DNA from: Hydractinia symbiolongicarpus
Lineage: Eukaryota; Cnidaria; Hydrozoa; Anthoathecata; Hydractiniidae
Direction of reading: 5' to 3'
DNA length: 64,000 nt
Assembly (NCBI RefSeq): GCF_029227915.1
Contig: NC_079885.1
Span: forward strand, 19,167,001 to 19,231,000
Shown: positions 1 to 13,815 of the stretch, piece after piece
Position numbering within the stretch: position 1 is the first letter of the stretch
Layout: each line of letters begins with the position of its first letter
The notes under the pieces: model-generated
Database searches by the model: none
What the model was told of the DNA's origin: nothing
What the model saw: only the letters and a program-made list of their open reading frames with translations
Made by a program: the position numbers and the translations under genes

Positions 1-684
<684 letters not shown>

Positions 685-688
685 CTAT

Positions 689-1636
689 TTGGATTGTACC
701 TTCAACTTAAACAACCGAACCTATAAACCTTACCGTAAACCTAATGACGAAACCAGTTACATAAACGTAGAATCTAACCATCCACCTTCAATTATTAAAC
801 AAGTTCCAATATCCTTAGAAGAACGACTTTCACTACTGTCTGCAAACGAAAAAATATTTTACCAATCTACACCTTACTACGAACAAGCGCTCAAAAACTC
901 AGGTTATTCCAAAAAACTTACATACACAAACAAACAAAAAAACAATAACAAAAAAAACAGAAAAAGAAATATAATTTGGTTTAATCCCCCCTACAGCGTA
1001 AATGTTAAAACAAGAATCGCAAAGCAATTTTTATCGCTAATCGACAAACATTTTACTCGAAAACACAAGTATCACAAAATATTTAACCGAAACAATGTTA
1101 AAGTAAGCTACAGTTGCGTGCCTAACATGAAACAACACATAGATGCCCATAATAAAAACATTATTAACACCAAACCTTCCCAAAAAGAACACAACTGCAA
1201 CTGCATCAAAAAAGAACTATGTCCCTTAAACCACCAATGCCTAACACCATGCATTGTTTACCAAGCTAATTTGATGTCTGAAGAAAATCCACGGTATGAG
1301 GCAAATTATATTGGAATTAGCGAAGTGGCATTTAAAAAACGTTACGCAAACCATAAGAAATCATTCAACACAGAATGATACATGAATGATACAGCCTTAT
1401 CAAAAGAAGTATGGCGATTGAAGAAGAACAAAGAAACACCAAAAATTCGATGGAAAATTATCAAAAAATGTTCCCCGTATAAACCCAATTCAAAAAACTG
1501 TAACCTCTGCCTTAACGAAAAATATGAAATTTTAACCTTTAAAGGAAACAACCTTTTGAACCAGAAAAGTGAACTTATATCAAAATGTAGACACCAAAAC
1601 AAATTCTTGTTGGCCAGTTTTGACACTAATGACTGA
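689..1636 (+). pseudogene. Penelope-like retroelement, C-terminal GIY-YIG fragment (5' truncated, one internal stop)
   Basis: This looks like the C-terminal end of a retroelement polyprotein with a GIY-YIG endonuclease. After a low-complexity Asn/Lys stretch (about residues 81-93) comes the block IIWFNPPYS (95-103), then a Cys-rich cluster (170-188, CNC...CPLNHQC) and the YIG part of the nuclease core (NYIGIS, 206-211) followed by [11 protein letters not shown]. The frame is broken by one TGA at 1376-1378, but the same frame continues directly with NDTALSKEVW and a further C-x-x-C block, so both halves were one protein. The reverse transcriptase is absent: upstream is (TA)n DNA. Family knowledge: Penelope-like elements pair an RT with a C-terminal GIY-YIG nuclease. 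The subfamily is uncertain. Confidence 0.65.
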
Positions 1637-1790
1637 CGTCAAATGAAGTCATTGCATATACGTGAGAACATGATATTGAATATTAAACGTTAACTTTGTA
1701 AATTTTTTAGTCAGTTGGCTGAAGATTGTGTTCAACGAACGCATGAAACTTTGAGTTCCAAACGAAGTTGTTTTTTTTCATTTTACACAC

Positions 1791-2990
<1,200 letters not shown>

Positions 2991-2994
2991 GTTG

Positions 2995-3180
2995 CGTAAA
3001 TTTTAAAAATGCGTAAAAAAATAATAAGCATAAAAAATGTTAAATGCATAAAAAAATATTAAAATGCGTAAAAATAATGTTATATGCATAAAAATAATGT
3101 TAAATGCATAAAAACAACGGTATATGCATAGAAATAATGTTAAATTCATAAAAATAATGTTAAATTCGTAAAAATAATGC
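2995..3180 (+). repeat. minisatellite, unit about 20-24 bp
   Basis: Repeated variants of GCATAAAAATAATGTTAAAT with small substitutions (GCGT/GCAT, TTAAAT/TATATG). Eight or more units are visible. It has no coding potential. Confidence 0.75.
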
Positions 3181-3922
3181 TTGGCAACCCCTTTAACTTT
3201 TCTTTTGTCCCCATGACTTGACTATTTTTTAATAATAAATCAAGATCCCGTACAAATAAAAAAATACAAAACTTTTCAAGCGAAAATACGCTGATACACA
3301 TGCTTCTTGTTTTTAATTTTTTTTAACGTTTGCAGAAACATTGACGAAATTTGATAGGCCAATAAGAACTCGGTAAAATGGTCTATGGATAGGCTTGGTT
3401 CCTAGACATAGAAGACATGCTTTCACAAGCGTTTAATGGAGACAAATGAAGTGTGCACGACTAAGCGACAGGCAAATTACCAGCACATTTTCACCTTTAA
3501 TTGCGGTTGCCAGTCGCTGACAAAAAAAAACACGAGGACGCGTGAATAGTGTCACTTTTTGAAAGAAATAAAAGCATGGGATTTGTTTGTCAATAGTAAA
3601 GCCTGTCCCATCTTATGACACATTTTCTAAAATTGCAATAGTTCTTTGTGTGCAGTTGAGTTTGTCCTATCCTTTGACCCGATTTTAAAATCGGGAGATT
3701 CCTTTGTCAAAAGTTAGTCTTGTACCAACTTAAGACAAATTTGCATACATATGTCCAAAGTTGGGCCAAGCCCGTCAATAGATGGGCTATCCCAACTGCG
3801 AACGCACCGACCCATCTTTTGACGCACCGACCCGTCTTTTGAGAGGCCGTTCCGTCTTACCCGCGTCCAAAGTAAGGCCGGTGACCGTAGTTGGGTCAAA
3901 AAAGAACTTCATCAAAGTTTTT

Positions 3923-3968
3923 CCGCACATTATAAGCAAATGTTGCAACATTTGCTTATAATATGCGG
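3923..3968. repeat. near-perfect 46-bp palindrome
   Basis: The core at 3929-3962 is a perfect 17+17 inverted repeat with no spacer (arm ATTATAAGCAAATGTTG). After one mismatch the pairing continues for five more bases on each side (CCGCA/TGCGG). Confidence 0.85.
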
Positions 3969-4054
3969 GGTCATTTTATTTATTTATTTAATGACAAGGT
4001 CACGGCAGACAAAAACTGAATATAAGATTTTTTTTACGGAATGAGATTATTTTT

Positions 4055-4450
4055 ATGTAAACCGTAATGCTTCGAATAAGCGCCCCCTTCTATTAAACGC
4101 CCCCTCCAATAGACGCCCGTCCTTTTCAGTCATTTTTTAAATAAAAGCCCCCCCTTGAATAGACGCTTCCCTCGAATAGACGTCCCTCAATCATAAAGGG
4201 GAGTTTATGCGAGGTGATAGTAAAAGTATACTTACTTACTTTTTTCCTAAATCTTAGGTTTAAGTTAAGGAAATTTAGCTTGTCGCTTTTAAAGTTCATT
4301 CTCTAAAACATGTGAATATCTTTTATTTTCTGTTGTGAAGATATATATTATAGGTATCTTTAAAAACTGCAAAAGAGATGAAGTGTAAAAAATTTAATAA
4401 ACGCCCCCTCTTTTAAACGCCCACTCGAATAGAAGCCCTCCCAAAATGTC
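4055..4450. repeat. dispersed-repeat fragment with repeated GAATAGACGCCCC-type motif
   Basis: The motif (T/C)(G/C)AATA(A/G)(A/G)CGCCCC recurs at least six times, between 4072 and 4150, near 4160-4195 and again at 4400-4440, in otherwise AT-rich DNA. Subterminal repetition of a short GC-rich motif is common in DNA-transposon ends. No matching inverted end was found, so the class is not assigned. Confidence 0.45.
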
Positions 4451-4459
4451 AAAGTTTTA

Positions 4460-7400
4460 CTTTATTTACCTACTTTCGCATGTTGTTAGATTCTTGAAAA
4501 CTATTTTTTCCACTATGATGCTCTTTATCACTTCAACCTCACAAAATTTTACAAAAAGTAAGTGAATCTTTACAAGTCCAGTTGAGTTATGTACACTGTG
4601 TGACGTCATAATTGAACAAAAACGTAAGTATCAAGTGGCCTTTTGTTCTATAATGGTGACAATTGTTAATTTTATTATCGTTCTTCGGGAGATAAAATTT
4701 TAACATAAAAATATTAAAAAAAATAAAAAATTTATGCCATTGAGATATATAAGAATGTTTTTGTTCCAAAAAACATATATGTAATTTTTTCGTTTTAACG
4801 AATTTAAAATTTAAAAACTCCCTCTTATCCTGTTAATCGCGCATAGAAAACCAGTCAATTTATTAAACTGTTTTTAATGAGTTCACAGTTGAAAGTACTG
4901 GTAACATCAGCCTGGTTTTTCTTATAATGATTTTTCTTATTATAAAAACACGTTCTATGTTTGAAATAGGTCAGACAAACTGATGTTTAATAGAACGAAA
5001 CTAGGCCTTGTGTTCACTACTATGAAATTTGTCCATAAAAGCGATTGTTTAAAAATTTCAGTGTGATTATGCGTGCAACATGGATGTGTTGAAATAATTT
5101 TTGTTGTTTTCTTATGGGTTCTTACAGGTTCTTATTTTCATTATAGGTCGTCAAGGTGCATTTTGGAAGGCTGGACGTTTTCATATATAGAGAAGAATGT
5201 AACCTAACTTCCGAGACGTGATAAAAATAAACAAATTAAACTTAAATAATACAAAGTTGCAATTATTATTATGCAAATTTTTAGATTTAGAAAAAATTAA
5301 TTATCGGAAAAATATTAGGGTAATGACCTTATACAAGTGTTCTTACAAAAGAAGCACATAGTCACATTTCATAGAAATTCCTGAAAATATACCAGGGCAG
5401 GTGGTTTGAATTGCCCAATCAGTTATTTTAATCTTCTATTTTTCCCGTATATGTTACGGCTCTTCGAAATTTAATTCTAGTGTATCAAAATTGTATCCGG
5501 GCAAAACAATTACGCTAGTGAATCAATACGCCGTTTTCGCAAAACTGAGTGTCAATGGGGGGATGGGGATGGCTCCTAACAACCCAAGGCCTATACCCTG
5601 CAAACATTCTCTACTCTGGTTCTTAATGAACAAATTTTGCTTGGAACTTGCGAAAATGCTTCGGAACCTTTCTTTTTTAATTTCTAGTTCTAAATTGAGC
5701 AGTTTGAAGGGTTGTAACATTAACGCCACAATTTGCGAAAAATTCTGAGTTCATTTTACGTCTGCGCCTTTTATGCCGGTCCTCTTTAGAACAGGCCACA
5801 AAAATTAACGCCATTTGAGGCCGTCGGGAATGTTATGGTTAAAAAGTTGCCCGAAAAGCTGTTATTCGTTTTCTTCTGCTTACATATTTCTTGCTTTTTT
5901 ATTACTCAGTACTTTTAGGAAAATTTACAACTTGCCATATGTGGAAAACTTATCCGAAATGATGAGACAGCTTTTAGTAGCAACATTTCTTCAAAGAGAA
6001 AAATTCCAGCAAGCTTTTTAAAACTTATTATAAGTGCCCGGACAAATTAAGACACCAGATAAAAAAGATCGGAAAAATTTCATAGAAGCAACGTTCAATC
6101 ATTAGATTTCAAAATTATGAAAGATTAATTCGATAATGGTACATTTCTTTTCCAAAAAATATTATTGCAATACCTCATCTAGACAACTTCGTAAAATGTT
6201 AATCTTATCGTAAGTACAAAAGATTGGTACACATTCTTATCTGGCATGACTAGACCGAGGTTTAAACACACATTCTTCTCCCTTGAAAACGAACATTTAG
6301 TCACAATGGCGGTGTAATTGAGGGCTATTATTACATGTGCGTAGTGGTAGAGAAATACTTCTAACTTTTAAAATTGAGTTAAACGCCAAACGAAAATAGA
6401 CCATAAATCTAGACATTGGTCAAGAGATCACTTGATTGCAAAATTAAAATCATTTTGGTTAGATTTGCCTTTTTATAAATATAACATTAGAAGTGATTAA
6501 GAACTATTATGAATATTTATAAAATTTAAAACATGTTAAGCACATACCAATGCGTTCATTATTTCATGTAAAAATTACAACATTCCACGCGTCTGAGAAA
6601 CTTTTCGCACGAACTTTAAATCCATCACAACTAAACCTTATATCCGATTTAAAAAAATTTGATGGTTTGGGCATTTGCCACATTCTTCTGGAAAAGACTA
6701 GGTGTTCTGCCAAATTATACAGTTTCCGCGATTAACCTGATTTCTACCAGCGTAATTTTAAGTTAAATAATTCCAACACTGTACTTTAAAATGGTTACTC
6801 CAATTTCTCTAAAGCGAACAAAGTATTTGTTCCAAAGCAGCACAACATTTTATTTACGCCTTATTGGGCTTATTTGAAACATAAAAAATTATGTTAAACA
6901 TTAGTGCTAGATTTTTTGGCGTTATGTGTCTCCTTCATAACTTTTGAACGCGGCTTAAGAAAGAATTGCAAAAGACTTTACTCTCTGAGTTATTCTTATT
7001 TAATACCGTTCCTAAGCCTGTTCTTATTATGTTCTTACATTTTTTGCACAAATCCGAGGCTCCTATTGTTGTCATATTGTGCTTATAAAAAAAAGGATGT
7101 GGTTTTAAAACAACGCTTGGAATTTCTGAGTAATCGATCTTCACGTTATTGTATAATTCATGCACCGCCCTAATTTAGACTAATTTAGAAACTTACACAT
7201 AGTTATTTATTTACATCTAAAAAACATGCATGTCTGATTTATCTGGCGATATTTGATAAGAAAAAAAGTGAGTTTCGCTGGAAATATTAGGTACTTAGTG
7301 TAAATTTGCACAACATTATTACTGACGTTACGAGATCGTTCCGCAAAATCTAATTTTATCATTTTTATTAACCTTTACATATTTTCAGGTCTGTTTAAAA

Positions 7401-7461
7401 ATTACACTGGGCGATTTAGCGGAGTCTTGTTGCTTAAAATAGAGTAAACTACTGGTCTTCC
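4460..7461. other. 3-kb AT-rich stretch without recognised genes
   Basis: Several open frames of 60-90 codons occur on both strands (for example around 5491-5748 and 6904-7173). They overlap in antisense, show no domain or splice signals, and are what chance gives in AT-rich DNA. Confidence 0.45.
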
Positions 7462-8206
7462 TTAACCCTATTCGGTCCAGGGGGGGGGCGGATTCCGCCC
7501 CCCCTGACGGTTTTTTTTTAATAACTCCTGATTGCTTTGTTATATGGCTATGATACTTACTGAGTTTTGACATTTATATATTAGACACCTGCATGTAAAT
7601 TTTTTAGGTCCCATACCTTTCAGAGGCTTTGATATTGGCCATTACTCGAAACTACCCCTAAAAATCTCTATGAAATCCTTATAATGGAGAAAATATAATA
7701 ACTCCTGTCAGGATTATCCTTAGAACTTGAAACTTGCAACACAAATTTGTTTCATTAAGAAGAATCATTTTGAATAATTTGAACACGTGACTAATCCGAT
7801 TTTGTCGGATTTTACCCGAAAATCGGAAAAAAACGGATTTTCGGGCAATTTTTGGCAATTTTTTATCCGATCCATGTAAAAACCGGAAGATATGTTAAAT
7901 AACTTTTATTTAGCCTTCAGAAACTTCAAACAGAATGTAAAAATTCGCTCTAGAACAAAAGTAATTATATTTTAAGCAGATAGTGGCATTTTTAAAAATT
8001 TTTAAGCTTTTGATGACGTCACAGAAAATGTGCTGACGCAAGCAAAAATTTTTTGGCGCCATTTTGTTCCTTTTATGACGTACTATAAGTGTGTCAAGTT
8101 TGATTCAATATGATCAACCCTATGAAAAGTTATTGAGGGGGGGCGGAATCCGCCCCCCCCCCCCGGTCATAGTATGTTCGAAAAACCCCGGACCGAATAG
8201 GGTTAA
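7462..8206 (+). mobile_element. TTAA-flanked MITE, piggyBac type, copy 1 (about 745 bp)
   Basis: It begins TTAACCCTATTCGGTCC and ends with the reverse complement (GGACCGAATAGGGTTAA). TTAA at both ends plus a terminal repeat starting CCC is the piggyBac signature. Just inside each end is a G/C homopolymer run with GGCGGATTCCGCC-type symmetry. There is no coding capacity. Copies 28320-29002 (same orientation) and 53783-54544 (inverted) share the whole length. Confidence 0.85.
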
Positions 8207-8710
8207 CTGATTAGCAAGGGTGCTAATAAGCTGCAAAAGTTCGCACCTATAAAAAAGAGTTTGGATGACTTAATAAAATTCAAAGTTTTGTATAGATAGT
8301 TGCTGAACTTTCCGAATGACCAAACAGCGCATTTTATCCTGTTACTATTCATGCGGAGATGTTTCGGAGCCCTCGTACTGGGGTTGGTAAGCATATATTG
8401 GAAATCACTTGATTGAAGCAAAGCGAATCATGCAAAACGTTTTCCACGGACTTGCAAATATAAATATAAATATTTATTTATATATTTTATACGGTGCAAG
8501 TACATTCAAATTGACAATTACAAAAAAAAAACATAACATAATTTCAGTTTGGTTGAAATAATATAATATAAGTGTCTGTTAAATAAACAACGACTGCCAC
8601 CACTATTTGTCACACAGCTGCTGTGGGTCTATGATTAAATATAAGCACATGTCATTCGTCTTTTTAAATTGCGAGCAGTACACATTTAAAAATATTTGAA
8701 GTCGAACTTC
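8207..8710. other. 3' flank of the channel gene
   Basis: Immediately downstream of the minus-strand channel stop codon. It is AT-rich and probably holds the 3' untranslated region. No other gene was seen. Confidence 0.4.
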
Positions 8711-9982
8711 TTAGTTTTGAAAGTTCTTTTTGTTTTTCATTTTATAAAGTACTTCATAAACGCTACCTAACACTAAAACTCCGCCAATGGCAATTGTGAA
8801 TCCTGTCATAAAAACGTGATTCTTAAAAATGTTAGACACAGAAAGGGTTCTCAAAATCTCCGTCTTAATTTTTCTATTAAATCTATTTGCTGTGCTATCT
8901 AGCACTTCTTCTTCGTACTTTATCATACACTCCAAATGAGACTGTAACGTTGGGTTCTTGGGAGCTAATACATAGACAGCAACTTTGATGGGTATTGTAT
9001 AAGCAAATATCAAAACGTCCTTGTGTAAACTGGATGGACCCTCATTGCGGATGATCTCCTGGTTATGAGATGCAATATCTGCATTTAATAAACCAGCAAA
9101 TGCCTTTCTTGATCTGACTATGTTACTCAATTCTTCTACTGTTCTTGCATATACAATATCAGCATGATAATCCTTAGTTGCAATCTCAACCTCAGAAGAA
9201 TTTGATAAAACAGCGATCGTCTTTTTGTTGATATCCAATGAGGAAGTTCCCGAAACCGTGTCAGTGACTGAAGCAGTTAGAACTGAAGCAAATATAATTC
9301 CAAATAGCATCCATATAACGCAAAGTATACGACCAATAATTGTCTTTGGTGTAACATCTCCATACCCAACTGTGGTTACTGTAACAAGACTTAACCAACA
9401 GCCGGTTCCTACACCAGACAGAAAGCATTTTTCAAAATCTGGATTGAAAAACATTTCGATTAACCAGATCAAAATACTGAAAGTTACACTAAACAAGATG
9501 AGCAAAAAGAACAATGTCGAACTGTCAATTATACCAAGCATGATTTTATTTAACAGTAATATGTTATCAAGTGGCATTACCACCACTAATCTTTTTAATT
9601 CAGTGAATTTATACATTGTAAGGTTACGCTCACGTACCTTTCGCAGAGCTTTTCGATCCACAAACTGAATAAAAGGTATCCAAATTGCTTCGTCTGCCGT
9701 GATATTTTTCAATTCACCTTCACCGTACGTTGCATTAGAGTAGAAAATTTGGTAAAATTCATGAAAAGTTGGAATCTCAATTTTGTAATCCAACTTTAAT
9801 TGTGTCTGACAGTAATCATTACTTAGTTCGAATGCCTTAGGTATTATTCCAGCGACATGCGAAGATGTCTTAAAAACGTATGGCTTGCTGGCAACATATA
9901 TGACTTGAATTGCGTTTACTTTGCAGCTCCACAAAACAACACCCAAAAGAACGATGAAGAATATATTCATACTTGCTGACAC
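8711..9982 (-). CDS. GluR0-type ligand-gated channel with potassium selectivity filter
   Basis: An intact, intronless 423-residue protein. A signal peptide (1-24) is followed by a periplasmic-binding-like half (about 25-150), transmembrane helix M1 (about 155-178), a pore loop with TTVGYGD (203-209), helix M2 (about 216-238), a second binding-like half (about 250-375) and a final helix (390-412). This split-binding-domain order around an M1-P-M2 pore is the ionotropic glutamate receptor plan, but the pore is a canonical potassium filter. The overall length and single core resemble the bacterial GluR0 class rather than animal receptors, which lack TVGYGD and carry a large N-terminal domain. 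The usual S1 arginine ligand motif is not obvious, so the ligand is unknown. The start was chosen because it gives the signal peptide. Inference: a plasma-membrane ligand-gated K+ channel. Confidence 0.85.
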   Translation of the reverse strand: MSASMNIFFIVLLGVVLWSCKVNAIQVIYVASKPYVFKTSSHVAGIIPKAFELSNDYCQTQLKLDYKIEIPTFHEFYQIFYSNATYGEGELKNITADEAIWIPFIQFVDRKALRKVRERNLTMYKFTELKRLVVVMPLDNILLLNKIMLGIIDSSTLFFLLILFSVTFSILIWLIEMFFNPDFEKCFLSGVGTGCWLSLVTVTTVGYGDVTPKTIIGRILCVIWMLFGIIFASVLTASVTDTVSGTSSLDINKKTIAVLSNSSEVEIATKDYHADIVYARTVEELSNIVRSRKAFAGLLNADIASHNQEIIRNEGPSSLHKDVLIFAYTIPIKVAVYVLAPKNPTLQSHLECMIKYEEEVLDSTANRFNRKIKTEILRTLSVSNIFKNHVFMTGFTIAIGGVLVLGSVYEVLYKMKNKKNFQN

Positions 9983-10558
9983 CCCTTTTGCGATATACTA
10001 AGGGATATCCTCTTAATTTCTTCAACTTCTGCTGAGATAAGTTTCTGTATTTTTAACCAGACTGTTTGAAGATTTTAAACTGTTTAATATTTTAGAAGAT
10101 AAGATTCTATTTTATTTAAGCCATAATTACTCATGAAATGCTCAAGCAAATACTCATACCACCGAATTAATTTGTAATATCATAAATGATTTTATTCGCT
10201 AATGTTATGAAATACTAAATGGAGAAATGACATCGTGTTTATTGTTGATTGAATAAGAATACTTATTTACAATTTTTGTGTGAAAGGACCTAAAAACTGC
10301 TTTCATTTTTGAAATGTTTATAATTACACATTTTCAAATAGCTTTTCATTGCAATCTAACACAAAATAAGTGTGTAAAATAGTTCCCAGACCGGCATTTC
10401 TGTTTTTTATCTAAGTTATCGGTTTAACAGATTTTCCGTCCTTTACGAACGACATTAGGCCGTGTTAAAAAACATCAGACTTCTTCAAGATGTCTCATGT
10501 TTACTATGTACTGAAGAGCACTTTTCTTAAAACAGCACGAAGTTATTTCCGACCTTCC
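9983..10558. other. upstream flank of the channel gene
   Basis: AT-rich sequence 5' of the minus-strand channel, presumably holding its promoter and leader. No TATA box or initiator can be assigned with confidence. Confidence 0.3.
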
Positions 10559-11156
10559 TTAACCCTATTCCTGCTGGGCCTTTTAGGGACTCCTCAATGC
10601 TGGGGAGGGGCTGATTCGACCCCCCCCCCTTGTGTAATTTCTACAATTGTTGTCCGTTGGACCTGAAACTTACCCAAGTGTTGTCCAAGTATTAATAAAC
10701 AGTTTGATAAAAAAATTGATGACGTCAGCATTTTCGGTGATGACGTCATCAAATTCGGTGACATAGAGAAAAAAAGCTCTAACTTTGAATTTTGTGAATT
10801 GTTGTATAATTGCGATGAATTTAGTAACAATAATAATAGAAACACAAAATAATATAATAATATAAACTAAGAAGTGACATGAACCTTTTAAAAAGATAAA
10901 AAAATATTAAGTAAAAAAATATTTAATAAATTTATTTTTTCAAAATTTTACTCAACATAAAAAAAGTGTTGTCATGGCAACACTTCGGCATAATGCCCCT
11001 ATTTTTTTATTTTTTTTGAAAATAAAGCTAAATAAAAGTTAGGAAAAGTCACACAATTTGAAGCTGTAAATATAAACACAAATAGTTATTAAAAAAAGTT
11101 TAAGAGGGGGACTGAATCAGCCCCTCCCCCCCCCACCCCAGCACGAATAGGGTTAA
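10559..11156. mobile_element. TTAA-flanked MITE, second family (about 598 bp)
   Basis: It starts TTAACCCTATTCCTGCTGGG and ends with the near-exact reverse complement (CCCAGCACGAATAGGGTTAA). It shares the first 12 bases of terminal repeat with the MITE at 7462 but has a different interior. It too carries inverted G/C runs next to GCTGATTC-type sequence near both ends. No coding capacity was found. Confidence 0.8.
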
Positions 11157-13815
11157 ACCGGCTGTTGTTCATGTTATTTCTTAAATTTTAACGACAAAGC
11201 TTTTATTACCAACAAATTATCACGGTTTCTTTAACATGATTTCAAACTAAGCTAATCTGGCACGACGTATGAAGGGGAGAAGAACTTGCGTGTGTACAAT
11301 CGTGGAGTCATTCCTCCAATGTTCAATTAACGGATATTTGAGCTCAAACATAGAAAGTGTAGCAAATTATATGTCACTTCTCATCGTACTGGAGAGCTGA
11401 GCTACTACTGAGTTTATGGGCGCAAAAGCATTTATTTTTTTCTATTCGAAAATTAATTTTCTAAAATCGTCATCCTTGTGTTGGGATGGTCTTACCATGC
11501 ATAGCTATTATGCGTTTGTTTTGTATGCAAATACGTTTTTTCTAAGAAAGATTCTTTTCGAGGTCACGTATAATGTATTAAAATTTAAAATAAAAATTCA
11601 TAAAATTGTAACATTTGAATACCCAGCATTAGTTTTCTTTAATGTATCGCTGTTATTTCTCAACTTTGTAAAAAAGAATGAATTTAAATTTTGAAATCCT
11701 CACCTGAAACTTGATAAAATGTGAAATCTTCAGAATCATACAGCAAACAAACAAACTGCTAAAACAGGTTTTTAATCCTGCTAATTGACCTCTGCTTAAA
11801 ACCGAAGCTTATTAATACAAGTTAAAAATTAAGAGGACTTCGACCGTAGCATTAATAAGCATTAAAAACAGCATTTTCACGATTGATTGGTGTGCATATA
11901 AATTTTTAATTTAACCAAGTTAAAAATTTATATGCACACCAATCCAATGATGATGAGTTTGCTTCATACTCAGCTAGTTATTCCCTTTCCGGCGATTTCT
12001 GCTTGCGTCGCTTTGGTGTGTCGTACTCTTGTGTGAGACTCTTCCTAGAAATTAAAAAAAGACCTAAATTCTTTATAAATCACTCCCCTAATAAAGTTAA
12101 TGTATATAGTTGTTATATAAGAGTTCAGCCTGGAAGTTTCTTAACTTAAAAGGAGATTTTAAGAAAATTTATAGAGCATGGCCCAGTTTTATATTTTTTC
12201 AGCAATATCCCTGTCAATTTATCAACATACTTTTTAAATTTCCTAAATATTTCGCGCTTTATTAAAACGTGTTTCGTGAAAAGACATCTAAATCATATAT
12301 AAATATAACAAAATGCTCCTGCATAAAAAACAAGTTATCTCCAACAATACAACGAAGCGAGAAAAAAACTTTACAAATCAAAGCAGGTAAAACTTGTACA
12401 TTTCAAGTTCCTGCCAATAAAATTAAACCAGTATTCCTGCAAAACAACTGCTATTGGAACTAAAACCAGTAATAAAATTCGAAATCATTATACCAAAAAC
12501 CACAAGAAATGAATAACTTTGATGAATGTTTTCATGATGCTGGAAGGATGAAAGATTGCAAATGCAAACTACATGTGAAACCGGATGTGCAACCAATTTA
12601 GTAAAAAATGAGATGTCATCCCGTACATACTAAAAAAAATCGACAGTGAAATTGTACGTTCAGAGAAAGCTGGAAATATCGAGTTTTTAGAAGGAACGCA
12701 AGAATGCGGATGAAATTTTGTAGCCATACGCCAATTGGACAACTCAGTACGACTATGCTTCGATGTTCGCAGCATCAACAGTGCAATATAAGGAAAAACG
12801 CGTTCAATACCGACCCTTTTATTTATACTCGACGACATGCATGGGAGAAAAAATTTCAAGTAAAATAGGTATGAAAGAGGAATCCATTATGAAAAAAGAA
12901 ACAGAAAATTTATGGACACAACTGAAACTGAGATAACCACCCGTAAGATACCATAGTTCAAACATATTCAAATTTGACGCGTATTTACAAGAAAAGCAGT
13001 TATTGAATTAGTTATTGCGTCTTTCTTTTAGATGGAAACTTTAATTGGTGTGAAATTTAGGATTTCCATTGTTATTCAACAAAATGAGGAAAAGCAGATG
13101 TTGCCTCCAGTTGCTGCATTGCCAATATTTATAATTGATTTTTACGAACATGACGTTGTACGAAGGATACAAACAAAGCCATAAAGTAATACTATTAATA
13201 ATAGAAACATAAATTTCATTGAAAAAACTAAAATTAGAAAGAATAGAATAGAACGCCTTTATCAGACAATTTTATTTCATTTTCTGATGTGCCCTGGATA
13301 GTATTCCGTATCTCTACGTAACGCTTTTAAGGTAAGTTAAACTTTTCTGATCGAAAATTATTCTTTCTTTTAAGGTATCATCTGCACAAAGATGATTTTT
13401 TTCGCTCATTTTTCTTGCTTTTCCTATGAAGTTGTTATACATGTTCTTTCTAAGTAAATAATAAATATAATCATATTTTTATATCAACGTTTTTTCACTA
13501 TTTTTTTATGTAATCTGGTGTCACCGTGAAAACATAATCCCCTAAAAGTTTACTCCCCAGTAATAATTTCCGGTTTTGTGAATGTTGTTCTATTCGTGTA
13601 GAACAGAATGCGGTGTGTCGACACAAATGCTTAATAATAGTCTTTAAACTTACCCTCTTACAATGTTCAATTGCATCGTTTTGCAACAAACTTTCCATCT
13701 GTAAAAATTGTTAAATTTTCCCTTATAATCACAAGTTTTGCACACAGTCCATCGATTTTGCAATTTTAGATAAAATTTCGCGAAGGAGGAAGAGAAATAG
13801 GCAAACATAACCGCA
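11157..13815. other. 2.6-kb non-coding stretch
   Basis: Apart from the inverted repeat at 11885-11944, nothing is recognisable. Open frames at 11416-11694, 12269-12463 and 12569-12859 lack motifs and were not accepted. Confidence 0.4.
11885..11944. repeat. perfect inverted repeat, 25-bp arms, 10-bp loop
   Basis: The left arm 11885-11909 (starting GATTGGTGTGCATATAAATT) is the exact reverse complement of 11920-11944. An RNA copy would form a long AT-rich hairpin. Confidence 0.9.

Noticed and set aside
3714-3899. 61-codon frame in the GC-richer patch
   Set aside because: Produced by short direct repeats (CGCACCGACCC), not by a conserved protein.
9225-9668. 147-codon plus-strand open frame
   Set aside because: Antisense shadow of the channel gene, which has clear domain order.
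10594-10845. 83-codon minus-strand frame
   Set aside because: Lies inside the MITE at 10559-11156 and reads its repeats.
12569-12859. 96-codon minus-strand frame
   Set aside because: No domain, splice or start support; typical chance frame.
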